DNA of 64,000 bases from Adiantum capillus-veneris. Lineage: Eukaryota; Streptophyta; Polypodiopsida; Polypodiales; Pteridaceae. How positions within the stretch are numbered: the first letter of the stretch is position 1; each line of letters starts with the position of its first letter. Shown here one piece after another: positions 10,452 to 22,356 of the stretch. Below the pieces are notes generated by a model. It was not told the DNA's origin and did no database searches. It worked only from the letters and a program-made list of their open reading frames with translations. The DNA is taken from NCBI GenBank assembly GCA_014529385.2, contig CM043959.1, positions 49,047,928 to 49,111,927 of the forward strand, given 5' to 3'. Both the position numbers and the translations under genes were made by a program.

Positions 10452-11912
10452 TATGGCTCTCCTCACTGAGAGCACGACAAGAAACCTCCTTGACAACGCC
10501 CTCGTTGGTGCCAAACTGCTCCTTCTAGAACTCCCAAAAGAACCGACCCTGGAAGCTCCTCGTTGAGCTCCTCCTTCACCAAAAAAACAGTCCCTAAGAG
10601 CTCCTCCTTGACCAAAACCGAGACCGCCCTTAAAAAATGCAAAAAGATGGGCCTCTATAGGACGTGTGTGAGCCCTCTAATTTTGTCGACTTTCTATTTT
10701 TGGACCCCTTGCATGGGACGCCACTCTCTATTTCCGGCCTTGCTTGATCCCCACACCACGCACAATCCCTTGGGTGGGGCAACAACGGTGTCCTCGGTGC
10801 TCACCACTTTTATCCTCAAAAAACATGGGCCCGGAGAGGGCATGTGAACAACCTCCCGCAACGTATGAACAACGGAGGATGTGTGAACAACCTCCCATAA
10901 CGGATACCATATCAATTGAACATTGTCGCGTGCCATCGTCAACCCAGGCCAAAACCGTTGGGCGTCGCCCCACACCACCATCAAGTCCATCAGCTAACGC
11001 CACGACAACACTGAAGGGAAGCACGCCATAGCCCATAGAGCCCAGCTCTCTCCCTACCAACTCGTTGCCCAAGTGAGGGGGGTGCTTCAAGTCTTATAGT
11101 GTGACTTCTCCAGGCTCCAACATTTCATGTGGGTTTAGACGCAGTGCCATGTGGCATCAACTTGTCAAGGCGCCCTCCAATGGCCTTCAAAAACCCACAA
11201 AAATATCCCCAACACAACTCAACAATTTTTTTTTTCTGCCACTTTCTCACTGCTCCCATTTGATGCTCTAAGATCTGATCCTTGAGCCATCGAATCCGAT
11301 CAAAAGACATCGTCCTCGAATTTGATCTGCACAATCTCTTCCACATTTGGACTTTGCTAGGCCCATCAATCGAGGTTGTGAAAATCAAGAAAAATCATCT
11401 GACAACTTCTCATTGTCCACTGCCCCAAACTTGGCCCCGGACAAAACTTCAAACCACTGCAACTTAGCATCCAGGACTCAGATTTCCAGTCTAAAAAGAC
11501 CGACATGCTCCACATAATGAGCTCTACACATGTATACACTAAAAGCAGCTTTGACCACCTGGCATCACCTGTCCTATCCGTCTTGGATCTGCAAACACCC
11601 CCAGCTTTAAACTTAAATATCTTGCATCCTATAGCTTTGTTTGATGAGCTATCTAAACCTGCTCATTTAGAACTTTAAGCTATTCATCACAGAGCAAAAA
11701 ACTAGCACTTTGGACATCCTTCCCTTGCCATCCCATCCAGACCCCTTTCGGGCCCTTTTGGCCTTAAAAAACCACACTATGTATACACCTCCGTTGCCAC
11801 ATGCCTGCCTAGGCTTTCCACATCTGCTTTAGCACTTAGCCATGCACCTGCTAGCATACATACCACTACCTATGCCCTCTGCTAGGGTCAACACACTTTG
11901 GCTACACCAACA
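10452..11912 (-). repeat. 5' LTR of TR-GAG-like element A
   Basis: Partner of 6447-7875 (see that entry for shared blocks). Read on the minus strand it opens TGTTGGTGTAGCC at 11912, so it keeps the TG end that the other copy has lost. An extra ~27-base insertion with a repeated AACCTCCC word lies near 10850-10900. No matching target-site duplication was found by eye. Confidence 0.75.
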
Positions 11913-12025
11913 TGCAATGTATAATTTGCATTTTCACTTTGCGACGCTTTATTGCAAGACGAAATGTTTAACTATTCACATTGGTTATATGTAGTCCCGT
12001 GGCAATCACTTATCAAAAGACCCCT

Positions 12026-12182
12026 ATATCACGTGCGTTCAAGAGGTAATTAATAATACCCCAATATACATACTATACTTACATTGTGAGCCTATTTAAA
12101 AAACCTCCACCCCCCTCTATATGTATACATTTTTATACATTTTGGTCTTTTAATAATCCTCTCCGGTTAACTCACGTGATAT
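12026..12182. mobile_element. MITE-like element, copy 1 (157 bp)
   Basis: Inverted ends ATATCACGTGCGTT on the left and, read from the right, ATATCACGTGAGTT. The interior is AT-rich and non-coding. A second copy with the same termini but a different interior lies at 53186-53371 inside a gypsy pol fragment. Such short elements are usually moved by the transposase of a larger DNA transposon; none is visible here. Confidence 0.5.
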
Positions 12183-13985
12183 CATACACATTCTAAAAAG
12201 TGACCGCCCCGCATATGTAGTTTGACACAAACATTGTCCTTCGGCTTGGACAATTGGACAAAAACCATACGTGATTATCAGGTCGGTAGTGCAATTTAAT
12301 TTCTATAGTCTCTTGATTCTTTTTGTATTTTTTGAGTTTGTCAATGCTTTCTTAAGTTTAGTTTAGCTACATGTTTACTCACTAGTATATGTCCAATCTT
12401 GATCATCATATCTATATATAAAATAGAGACACACTTCTTTTCTCATACTTGGGAAATTCAACTTATGTTTGCAGTACTCAATGCACTCTATACATGTACT
12501 TTATTCCTAGGTGGTTGATGTTCATATGTATGTCTTTATGGTCAATATTACCAGATTGAATGGCAATCTGCAAACAACTACCAAAGTAGGTTAAGGAGTA
12601 GCATTAAAGCAGAATGATTAAGATGCAATCCTTTGCTCAATTCAATTATTGTATGGTCAGCCCTATGTGATACAACTTGCTTCTTCCCAATGCTTATCAA
12701 GTCCAATGTTGAGAAATTTTTGTTGCTTATCAATTGGTTCTACTCATTCGCTCGTGTTTCGCAACAAAAGCCGATGCGATAGAAATCACAACCAACTAAA
12801 CAAGCAACCAACTGTGCTCCAAAATGTATCAAAACATGTACGGCAAATAGCAATGCCTTGGTCTCATTGCTCAAACGATTCTAGAGAAAGCTATGAAATT
12901 GGACCATTTTACAAACAACTATAGAGATAACCACTTATCATATATGCAATTCTTTTTTAATAATTTGCAAATGCATTTTGTACTTGTTTACTTCAATGCT
13001 AGATTCTTGATGACAATCCTCATATGTCCTAATATGTCCTATTATGCTCTATAGCAACACCCACCAAGCAAGACTAGTTTATAACAACAAGGTTGAAAAG
13101 AGAGTATTGAGGCATTTAGAAGAAAGGGACCCACACACAAACTAATAAGGCATTCAAACATTTGTATGCTTTTTTTTGGTTGGAGTTACCCACGTGATCG
13201 TGAAGACGATTGTGGGATGTTAGAGGATATTGTGGACTCAAAAGGATATGAGGTTTGCAAATGCCAAAGGATGTGTAGGTTTAGAGGGGTAGATGACGTG
13301 GCACTTTGTGGCCATAGGGAGAAAAACAAGAAAAGTAATCTATAGCGGAGTATTTGAGAAAAGTGGGTCTCAAATTTGCTTTGAGCTAGTTAGAAATTCA
13401 AGAAAATCGGCTGAGAATATCTTATTTAAATAGGCTTAGAGGGATATGGGCCTTGGGGCATTGCAAATCTTCGGACTATATTAAGGTTGGGGAGAGCTTT
13501 GGGCAATACTAAAACCTTGGGCTATGGGTATATTTTTGGGGTCTTTGGGCGTTTCAAAATCATCAGGGCAAGTAGGAGTAGGACGCCACAATTTTTGATA
13601 GCAATTGTTTAGGTAAAATCTTAGGAGATGCTTTTGTTTCAAAGGATGTAAAAATAAAGTTATGTGTTTTAGTTTTAATAGGAAAGCAGGAACCGTCCAC
13701 ATGCATGTTTGTGAGTAAAGGAGGAGTCTCGGAAGATCAGCGTTCGAGAAAAACTATTTTTCCAAACATATAAATTTCCTTTGCTTGAGTTTGCCAAGAG
13801 GAAATTTTAGAAAACTAGGGGTATTTTTTGGATTTTTACACTAGTTTTTTTCTATTTTGAGGCAGAATTTCTCCTTTTTCCCTTGACTTGAACTGGCATT
13901 TTTCAAATTGGAAACGGCACAATATGAAGCTAAGACACATTTTCTCGAATACTGCGGAGGACCCATTATTTTTAAGGCCAATATA
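12183..13985. other. Intergenic stretch, no gene recognised
   Basis: AT-rich sequence with short frames (for example 12649-12924 and 13481-13702) that show no motif or family resemblance. No repeat structure stands out. Confidence 0.5.
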
Positions 13986-13989
13986 CTCC

Positions 13990-14125
13990 TCTAACTTGTG
14001 GAAATTCCCTCAAATTTCAAAAAATTCCAAAATACCCTTTTATGTATTTTTATTGGATTGCTCTAGATTTTATAATCTTTATTCCTTTTAGATCCTTTCT
14101 GTGTGCTTAGCATGTAATTTGTCAC
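13990..14125 (+). repeat. Dispersed AT-rich repeat, copy 1
   Basis: Contains CAAATTTCAAAAAATTCC, AAATACCC, GGATTGCTCTAGATTTT and TTAGCATGTAATTTGTC. Related copies lie at 15215-15365 and 30765-30885. Each is followed within a few hundred bases by GC-richer, CT-tract DNA, so the pair of blocks may travel together. Confidence 0.45.
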
Positions 14126-15214
14126 GAAGATGGGGCAGCTGGCAGGACGGTGGTGCCACGATTTGTAGAGGCGGTTGAGGGCAGGTATTGCCTAAGGCGA
14201 GGTTGACACGGGCGCAAAGGGGGAGGATTGGACTACGTGCTCATCGCAACTCGGGAGTCGCCCAAGCTTTGTATGGTTGTGCCGCCGCAGAGGACAAACC
14301 AGTTGCAACACTAGTGGATGCAATGCATGGGAGGGACTTGACAGGAAAACGAGGACTTGCAGTTCCCCCAATTCAGGAGGCCCTCGTAGCAAGGACAGAG
14401 TGGCTGCACTGAAATGGCCAAAGATGGCCTCAATCTGGATGAATCTGAAGAGGCCTGAGCAAGCAAGCAACGTGGGCGAGGGAAGCAAAATGCTCGCGGG
14501 TGTGTCTGAGCTCAGATGTTGCCTGGTCGGCCTTGCTGCAAGGGAAGATGGCGAAGAGAAGAGACGATGGCCCGTAGAGGAGGGGGAGAGGGATTTGTTC
14601 GCTCTGGTGTGTCCGACCTCTTGTAACGAGAGAGCAGGGTTGTCCTACTTTTTGCCCTAAGACAGGAAGAGAATCTATCGAACAAATTAATGAATGAATT
14701 TAAAATGGACCCAGTAGTAGGTAGGTAGGTAGTAGGGCAAAAAGTAAGTGCCTGCAATCTTTTTGTCATTTGTTTTAAGAGATATCTAGGGCGATCCCTT
14801 GAGAGTTGAAATGTTGAGAGTTGAAATGCAAAAGGAAACTGGAGAATTTTTTCAAAGTTGTCCTTATTTTCTTTGGTTAAGGGAAATGTATTTTTCTAGC
14901 ATTGAATCGGACGAGAAACGTTCGAAAAAAAAAAAGAGGGATGATGTATGGATAAGGTAGACGAATGTGCAAAGAGGTTTTTTTGCATTGCGTATTGAGT
15001 GGGTCTTCGCATTGCTTGTAGTTGCTAGAGACCAAAATGTGGACGAGCGTAGTGAGCAAGCAAAGAAGCTTTACCTTGCGACTCTCGGGCTACTTGTGCT
15101 ACCGATTCCAAGGTAGAAGCATCGCCTCATTGGTGTTGTGAGTGCTCCGTTGTGAGAGAGAGACAATGGTCTTACCTTCGTCCCCTAGACTTAAGGTGCA
15201 ATAGAAATAAATGA
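14126..15214. other. GC-richer non-coding stretch
   Basis: 14140-14620 is clearly GC-richer than its surroundings, with overlapping open frames on both strands but no recognisable protein motif. It could be a captured fragment of a host gene; nothing confirms this. Confidence 0.35.
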
Positions 15215-15365
15215 AAAAGAAAATTACCAAAATACCCCTTTGATTTGCAAAAATTATCATATTACCCATCAAATTTCAAAAATTTGCAAAATACCTTTGT
15301 ATCTATTTTGGTTGGATTGTTCTAGATTTTCTAATCTTTATTCCCATGTAATTTTTTGCAAATTT
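15215..15365 (+). repeat. Dispersed AT-rich repeat, copy 2
   Basis: Shares CAAAATACC, CAAATTTCAAAAATTTGC, GTATCTATTTTGGTTGGATTG and CTAGATTTTCTAATCTTTATTCC with copies 1 and 3. Confidence 0.45.
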
Positions 15366-15609
15366 CCTTTAAGAAAAGCCAATTATGTCTAAAATTAGTG
15401 AAGCAAGTTCTAGTTTTTTCATCTTGTATTGATAGACAATTTTTTTGTATCCTTCAAGAAATATGATATGACAACCTTGGGAATTTTTTGGAAAATTCGG
15501 AGGGCATTCTGGAAATTTATGACAAAATATTGGGGGTGCTTTGGGAGTCGAAGGAAATGCGATGAACATGCAGTTGGGGTAGCTGCCAGGACCAAGGGTA
15601 GGTGTCGTC

Positions 15610-15990
15610 CAAGGAGGTGCGCAGATGCCTTACACGAGCTCAAACACAGCAGGAGCGCAAATGGCTCCAAGGCGAGGCTGGCACGGGCGGAGGTGCGCAG
15701 ACGCCTTACACGAGCGCAGACATAGGAGAAGCGGAAATGGCTCAACGAGCTCCTCTCTCTCTCTCTCTCTCATGCAAGCCTGGGTTGGAGCAGTTGGAGC
15801 AGCACGATCTTGCTCTTGTGGAAAAGGCAGACCTGCAAGACAGAGACGCGGATAGGTCTGGAGCCTATGTTTAGAGCACCATGGAGAGTGAACACGAATC
15901 AGGCTTGAGAGAGAGAGACGCGGATAGGTCTGGAGCGTATGTTGAGGACAGCATGGAGAGTGAACACGAATCAAGGCCTGTGAGAGAGAA
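15610..15990 (+). repeat. Two short imperfect tandem duplications
   Basis: GGTGCGCAGA(T/C)GCCTTACACGAGC occurs at about 15615 and 15690 (period about 75). The GCGGATAGGTCTGGAGC...ATGGAGAGTGAACACGAATCA block occurs at about 15849 and 15925 (period about 78), with a partial third copy at 15993. Both look like minisatellites. Confidence 0.7.
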
Positions 15991-16536
15991 ATGCGGATAG
16001 GTTTGGTAGCGGACTGCGTGGGAATAATCGGAGCGGACTGGTTTTGCTTTGGGAAAGGCTCGGGTAGGAATCTTCCGAGCTAATTAAGGAGTATCTTGGG
16101 AGATGCCCTGTGGAAAATGAAAGCAAAAGGGGAGGTTGCACGAATATCATGGAGAGTAATAGGTGGGGGTGAAATGGACGTGTGTCCTTGGGCGAGGCAG
16201 GGCTAGGAGAGTTCTTTTGTCTGACCGACATGAGACAGCATGCGACAATGACCATCGCTCTGTTAGTCTGTTTGTGTGCCAGCTCTGATGATGACTTAGG
16301 TCGCGGCACGAGGGGAGGGCCGAGGTTGTTGTGGCACCTGGCTCGCGAGGTTGTTGTGGCGCCTGGCTCGCGAGGTGGCAGACGACAACTAGAAGGGCCA
16401 TCAACCGCAGTAGGGAAGCACCTGCAAGTTACACTCAAACAACATGGCACGAAAGTTTTTTTTTTAAATTGCAAGGACGTCAGCATGTGCAAGGGTTGCT
16501 CTTTGTCGACCTGCAGTGGAGTGGTCCTACGCAGGG

Positions 16537-17001
<465 letters not shown>

Positions 17002-17648
17002 TCATGTTACAAGCCTATAGGTGAACGGTTGAGAGAACCACTGGCGAGAGGGGGGACACGAGGTAGAGCGCGTGCATTGGTTACAACTAAGAGCATAGTG
17101 TTAAAAGCTAAGCAGTTGAAGGAATCTTTGAAAGAAATTAATTGATGAACGCAAGTTAGACCCAAAAATATGTGACCAAAATATGGAGAGATGCTGTTTG
17201 GGAAACTAAAGGCAAAAGGAAGGGAGGAGAGGAAAAGTTAAATGTTTAAGTTCCCACAAAAAAATGAAAAAAGTTTTCATCTAGTATTCTGGAAGCTAAG
17301 TGGCAGCGACAAGACGCTGGATTTGGATTACCAAAATACCCCGCTAATTAGTATGTTGCTACGATTAGAGGGTATCTTATAATATACCTTGGAAAGTCGA
17401 GTGATGTGGAGAGAGAGCGAGAGGAAAAAAAAAGAGGGAGAGACGTTGCGTGTCACCAGCTCGTTGACAGGCGAGGATTATTTTTTTGCACATATGGCAC
17501 GCACGTGCAATTTTGTCTACCTGGTGGAATAGAGCCACGAGTGCACGCATCGTGTCTACGTGCAACGTGGAGGGCTTGTGTGCAGGTACAGATGGTCCAG
17601 CCCGTGCGAGCAGCATCAGTGGATGCACTAACACAGAGGGAGGTGGAG

Positions 17649-17650
<2 letters not shown>

Positions 17651-17694
<44 letters not shown>
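17651..17694. repeat. (GA)n microsatellite
   Basis: A pure GA tract of about 43 bases within GC-richer non-coding DNA. Confidence 0.95.
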
Positions 17695-17697
<3 letters not shown>

Positions 17698-17699
17698 CT

Positions 17700-18837
17700 G
17701 GCCTCCCTTTGTTGCCCATATCGAGTCAGTGTCGTTATTGCAAGGGATTCAGCGCAAAGACTTACTGTGTCTTGAGTGCTGTCCTTGTCTTGCGCAGATT
17801 CGGTGTGTGCCGAGCTAGGTGGGAGGGCATAGTCGGAGCAAGCTTGCGCAAAGGAAGGCAGCGGGTGAAGGCCACTAGGAGGACCAAGCAGGCTGAGAAT
17901 GACTGCTGCGCAGAAACGTGAGCAAAGACGCAAGGCTTCACTTTGACGTAGCCGGGTAGAGGAATCTCACAAACTAATTAATTAATGCAAGGGTGATAGA
18001 CCCAATATGTACCCATAAATACCCAGCATAAGTATGTGCGTATTAAAGCTCTCAGCAATATTGAGTTTGTGGACAATTTGGCTTTTGGGCACTATCAAAT
18101 GGCCTTCCAATACTAGGCTATGGGCACTAGGGCATGAATTTGGCTAAACAAAGAAGTTAAATGAAAGACATAAAGGTAAACAAAAGCTTAAGAAATCTTG
18201 TGACCAGCGTGATAGCGAACAAAAGGTAAGGCATGCTTTAACATGTCAAAAGGTGGCCAAAGAGATGTGGTATTGGCCAATATGCTTGATCGTTAGATTG
18301 AATCAGCCTACACAATGTTCAGTTCATAAGCAACAAGGTTCTCTCTCACTTTCATGTATGCATTCGCACAAAGAATATTATACCATTTGAGAAACTTATC
18401 TCCTTAGAAGTACTATTATCAAAAGTGATTGCATTTTGACAACTTAGCAAAATTAAGGTGGATTGTTCTAATTAGTGTTGAACTAAGTCGATGGAAGAAT
18501 TTGTCCGGAACTTGCTTAGAGTATGTTTTATGAATGTAGACATTTGGTGCCCTTTTTTTTTGTTTTGTTGTTGTTGTTGTTGTGGTGCAAAACTCACAAT
18601 TGTGAGTGGATAGTATTAAGAACAAAAATATACACCAATCCTTGAGCTCACATCAAGCCTTGAAGGTCAAAAGATTACAAGTTATCTGTTTTGCAGAGAA
18701 ACCACTCCTATTCCTCGGCTTTACTTATTACAAGATCAGTCCTCTAGGAATATCTTCATATACTCGTGCCAATTTTTTTATATTGCACTTGTAGCTCTAA
18801 AAAAAACATCCATCTCTAGAACAAATGATTTAAGTTG
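17700..18837. other. Intergenic stretch, no gene recognised
   Basis: No motif-bearing frame on either strand. A (TTG)n run lies at about 18560-18582. Confidence 0.5.
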
Positions 18838-18965
18838 GTCAACTACAACAAGTATAGGTGCTCATGCTAAAGCTGCCTTGAGCTTGTCAAAACTCTGTTG
18901 TTGATCTTATTTCAAAAGAATTTCCTTTCACTTTTAAATGATCTTCTTTAGAGCAAACTAGTAAA
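18838..18965 (-). pseudogene. Ty3/gypsy pol fragment (RT-RNase H junction)
   Basis: On the minus strand one frame reads QQSFDKLKAALA, a stop, then APILVVVDQLK. This is the conserved start of the gypsy RNase H, just after the RT connection (normally ...LKAALS.APVL...PDF). Related fragments lie at 32091-32320 and 32515-32630. It is too short and broken to be functional. Confidence 0.6.
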
Positions 18966-19635
18966 ACAGTGCCGCCGGCATGGCCCCTCTTACCCTTAAG
19001 CTCTAGTGTTGTCCGACTATCATAGCATCTCTTGCCCACACTCTCAAACGCACCTATATTGCCTCCACGCTCTCCTTGCCTGAGTTTTGCTCTGTGCCCG
19101 TGCCCTTTGCTAGTTAAGAAAGCATCCGCCTACTCATATGCTCTAGATTTGTCACTTTCTGTACCTACCGCATTTGTAGCTCACCATAGCTACCACCATG
19201 TCCCCGCCTTGCTTTGATCACATGCTTACCACCGTACCAACTTACCCTTGTGATTGTTAAGAATGGCTTCAACTCGTCACAACCGTGGAGCAAAAGTACC
19301 TAATAGTAGCACATTAGATAATGGGGATTACATGCAGAATCTGTGGCAGTTTGGGAGGGAAAAGTACCCAACAACCAACTGTATGTAGCAAGGCCGTGTG
19401 GAAGGAAGCACAATGCCTTCAGGCTATGGCTATACAGGCGGTGAGAGGATCGAATAGTGGTTTCAACATTATCTTTAGAGGCCATCTTCTCAGTTTAAGG
19501 TCAAATTAACATTCTCCCAATGGCACTGGCATGGCTGTGGCACTGCTCTAAATTCTTGTGGGCTCTGATTCTCCCAACTTACCCTTGTTGCTTGTTAAGA
19601 ATGGCCTCTATTACCCTCAAGCTCTTTGCTCTTGG

Positions 19636-19639
<4 letters not shown>
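18966..19639. other. Intergenic stretch with a small duplicated block
   Basis: ACTTACCCTTGT...TTGTTAAGAATGGC occurs at about 19237 and 19577. No gene is recognised. Confidence 0.4.
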
Positions 19640-19721
<82 letters not shown>

Positions 19722-19815
19722 CACCACCGAAGGAGTTGAAATCTAGTATAGCCGCCCTCTTCTGGTGCCCCCCCCCCCCCCCCCCCCCCCCCCCTCTCTC
19801 CCTCCCTCTCTCTCC

Positions 19816-19874
<59 letters not shown>

Positions 19875-19999
19875 GTCATTAGGGCTATAGGGCACTCCTT
19901 CAAATTTAAAATGTAGAGGTAAATCTCAAATTTTGTAGGTGGGATTACACTAAACCTTGGTTTTTTTTTAGCATGTTCCTTTGTCTACGTACTGGGTGG

Positions 20000-20053
<54 letters not shown>

Positions 20054-20103
20054 TTGTCCATGTGTTGGGCTCTCTCTCTTTCTCTAGCTAGAGAGAGAGA
20101 TAG

Positions 20104-20148
<45 letters not shown>

Positions 20149-20200
20149 CTTTCCTCTCTCTCTCTCTCTCTCTCTCATGCTTGATGAGAGAGAGAGAGAG
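19640..20200. repeat. Cluster of (CT)n tracts with a 24-base C run
   Basis: CT tracts at about 19640-19718, 19795-19871, 20001-20050 and 20106-20177, plus a C run at about 19770-19793. At 20080-20108 short GA and CT tracts face each other around CTAGCTAGAGAGAG, giving a foldback. Confidence 0.95.
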
Positions 20201-20219
20201 AGCGGTACTGTGTGTGTTT

Positions 20220-21270
20220 GAAATTTATAAGATGGACAACATGAAAACCTTTATGCAGCAAGTTAAACAAAAGTCATCACAACATATTTTCAAACTAACT
20301 TTGCACTAACATATATAGAGTAATTGATATTTCCCATGTCAAAAAATATAACATGCGTAGAGACTTAAGATTTATACGCTCAAAAGCGTAGTCTACGACA
20401 TGCCCTACTGCGGTATCGAACCACCCATGGCCCACGATGTAAAACACATCTACCAATCACTGGAGGAAGATATCCTAACACAAAAACACGTAGGAACCAA
20501 GCATCGAGACTAAGATTCTGAGCAAACATAGCATTAATTGGACGGATTTTGCCTAACTCTGCAATGGTGACACGTGCTCTGAATCCTCTCTGAATAGCAA
20601 CTTGAATGTAGCACAGCAAGCTTGGATCATATTAAGCATGATATATACCCACCATTAAGAATTCTGGGTAATATTGTGATCTATAGCCAAACAAAAAGCT
20701 ATTAGTATAGACAGATATTTTGATACACAAAAGCTATTACTTTACTATATCAACATCAACATTGTTACCTTGCTACATCCAAGTCCTCGAGTAGATGAAT
20801 CACCTGCATGGTTGTGATTGGACCCCTCCATAATGGTGGATCTAATACATAATCGTTGACTGTGAGATTTAAATTCTTTAAAGTATCGAGATGTCACAAA
20901 CACACATATACAATATTTTACCTCAGACGTGTCGAGGTCATCTTCCTAGTGTGTAAGTCACAGAGGCGTTAGGATCCATCTTCATTCATACATATACATA
21001 TACATAAAGGATTACAAATTCATCAAAAAGAACATGAAGCATAAATCTCTCAGCACTAATAGTCTTAGTCAATTGTTTCAGCGAATATACCTTGCTTGAG
21101 GCTACACCATGTTTCATAAGAAGATACTAAGCTTGTAAATGACAAAGAAATAGTTGCGAGAGTCACCGTGCTTTTTTATTGGATGAAACATATCCAGCCA
21201 CGTTAAACCCCATGGCAAGGGGGTGGCAGGGGGCATGTCAATTGCAACACCTCTTTGTAGACAATGTTAG
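20220..21270. other. Region below the Helitron gene; no gene recognised
   Basis: Non-coding and AT-rich. It should hold the 3' end of the RepHel Helitron, but I could not fix a CTRR end with its hairpin; a candidate stem (GCCAC...GTGGC on the minus strand) lies at about 21197-21231. A 13-base Helitron-like 5' terminus (20699-20711, minus) is listed separately. The minus frame at 20380-20619 has no known motif. Confidence 0.4.
20699..20711 (-). other. Helitron-like 5' terminus word
   Basis: TCTATACTAATAG on the minus strand is identical to the word at 32072-32084. Plant Helitrons often begin TCTATACTA. At 13 bases, chance is possible. Confidence 0.3.
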
Positions 21271-21273
21271 AAG

Positions 21274-22356
21274 TTATGTTCTTTGATCTCCATGTCTACT
21301 AATGCTTTTTAAGTGACTATCACCAACCACAACCTTGATGGCAGAAGAGGATCTCACGCGAGACATTGCCACATATAGCTGACCATGGGTGAAAACAGGT
21401 GTTGGGAGATACAATCCAAGAACTCCCAATGTTTGGCCTTGCGCCTTGTTGATTTTCATCCCAAAAGCACAATGTAGGGGAAATTGGCGGCGTCTCAAAT
21501 CAAAAGGGAGACCTTCTCTAGATCCCATGAGAAAATCAATCCTTGGAATGAACACTGCATTTCCTGCATGTGACACTATAATGATTTTTGCTTCAATCAC
21601 TTTGCTGTGGAATTGCTTACAAATCAAGCGTGTCCCATTACAAAGACCACTTCTTGGATCCAAATTGCGAAGCAACATAGCTGGAGCATTCTGTTTCAAT
21701 TGTAAAACATGCGATGGAAAGCCTCCCCCCAGATCTAAACTATTTACAAACTCACTTGTGAATAAAATGCTATCACAATTTGATTCACACACTAAGTCCG
21801 CACTGACATATTCCTTATAAGTACCAGGAAATTGCTGCAAGCCCAAATTGTTTATATTATCCACCTCCTTGTTCTGTGGAGCCAAAATTGCTCTATCCTT
21901 GAAAAAGGATGCATGGCAAGTCTGTGTTTCAAGGTCTCTATATATGCAAGCAACCAATGCTTGCAAATTAGTTTGTGGTAGCATCATGCAAGCCGGCAGG
22001 GCCACATTATCAAGTATGTCCCCATCACAAACATCGCCATTACCAATATCAAGTGTCCATTGCACAAACTCTCTTTCAATAACATTACTTAAACAATTGA
22101 CCACTCGCATATTCTGTGCTAGATGCATGATTTCTGTACATTGCCAAATGTATGAGTGGCACAAAGATGCATTAACAATATCTTCTCTTCCCTCTTTGCG
22201 CACAACAAGTAATATTTTTCTGAAATCACCACCAAGGAGGAGAACCTTTCCACCAAACAACATGTCATTTTTCATGAGAGCAAAGCATTGTAGAGATAAG
22301 TCTTTCCCGTTCCACCTGGCCCATCCAAGAAAAAAACAGTCCCTCTGCTCATGCAA
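21274..22356 (-). pseudogene. Helitron RepHel, Pif1-type helicase C-terminal part
   Basis: This is the rear half of the SF1B helicase that unwinds DNA during rolling-circle transposition. In order: GGKVLLLGGDFRK (motif III), a long middle section with RAILAPQNKEVDNIN, MLLRNLDPRSGLCNGTRL, then AFGMKINKAQGQTLG (motif VI) and GQLYVAMSRVRS near the C-terminus. 360 codons are open from a Met at 22356. It is in a different frame from the upstream helicase part, and the piece between Walker A and motif III, with motif II (DEAP-like), is missing. The join is near 22277, so the helicase cannot work. The stop at 21274 is close to the expected family end. Confidence 0.85.

Noticed and set aside
14188-14660. 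Overlapping frames of up to 127 codons on both strands
   Set aside because: GC-rich DNA gives long open frames by chance; none has a motif and none is clearly favoured.
19520-20221. Open frames of Ser-Leu or Arg-Glu repeats on both strands
   Set aside because: They are translations of (CT)n/(GA)n microsatellites. The same holds for frames at 16182-17005, 26317-26731, 27531-27912, 31201-32015, 44098-44751 and 59033-59520.
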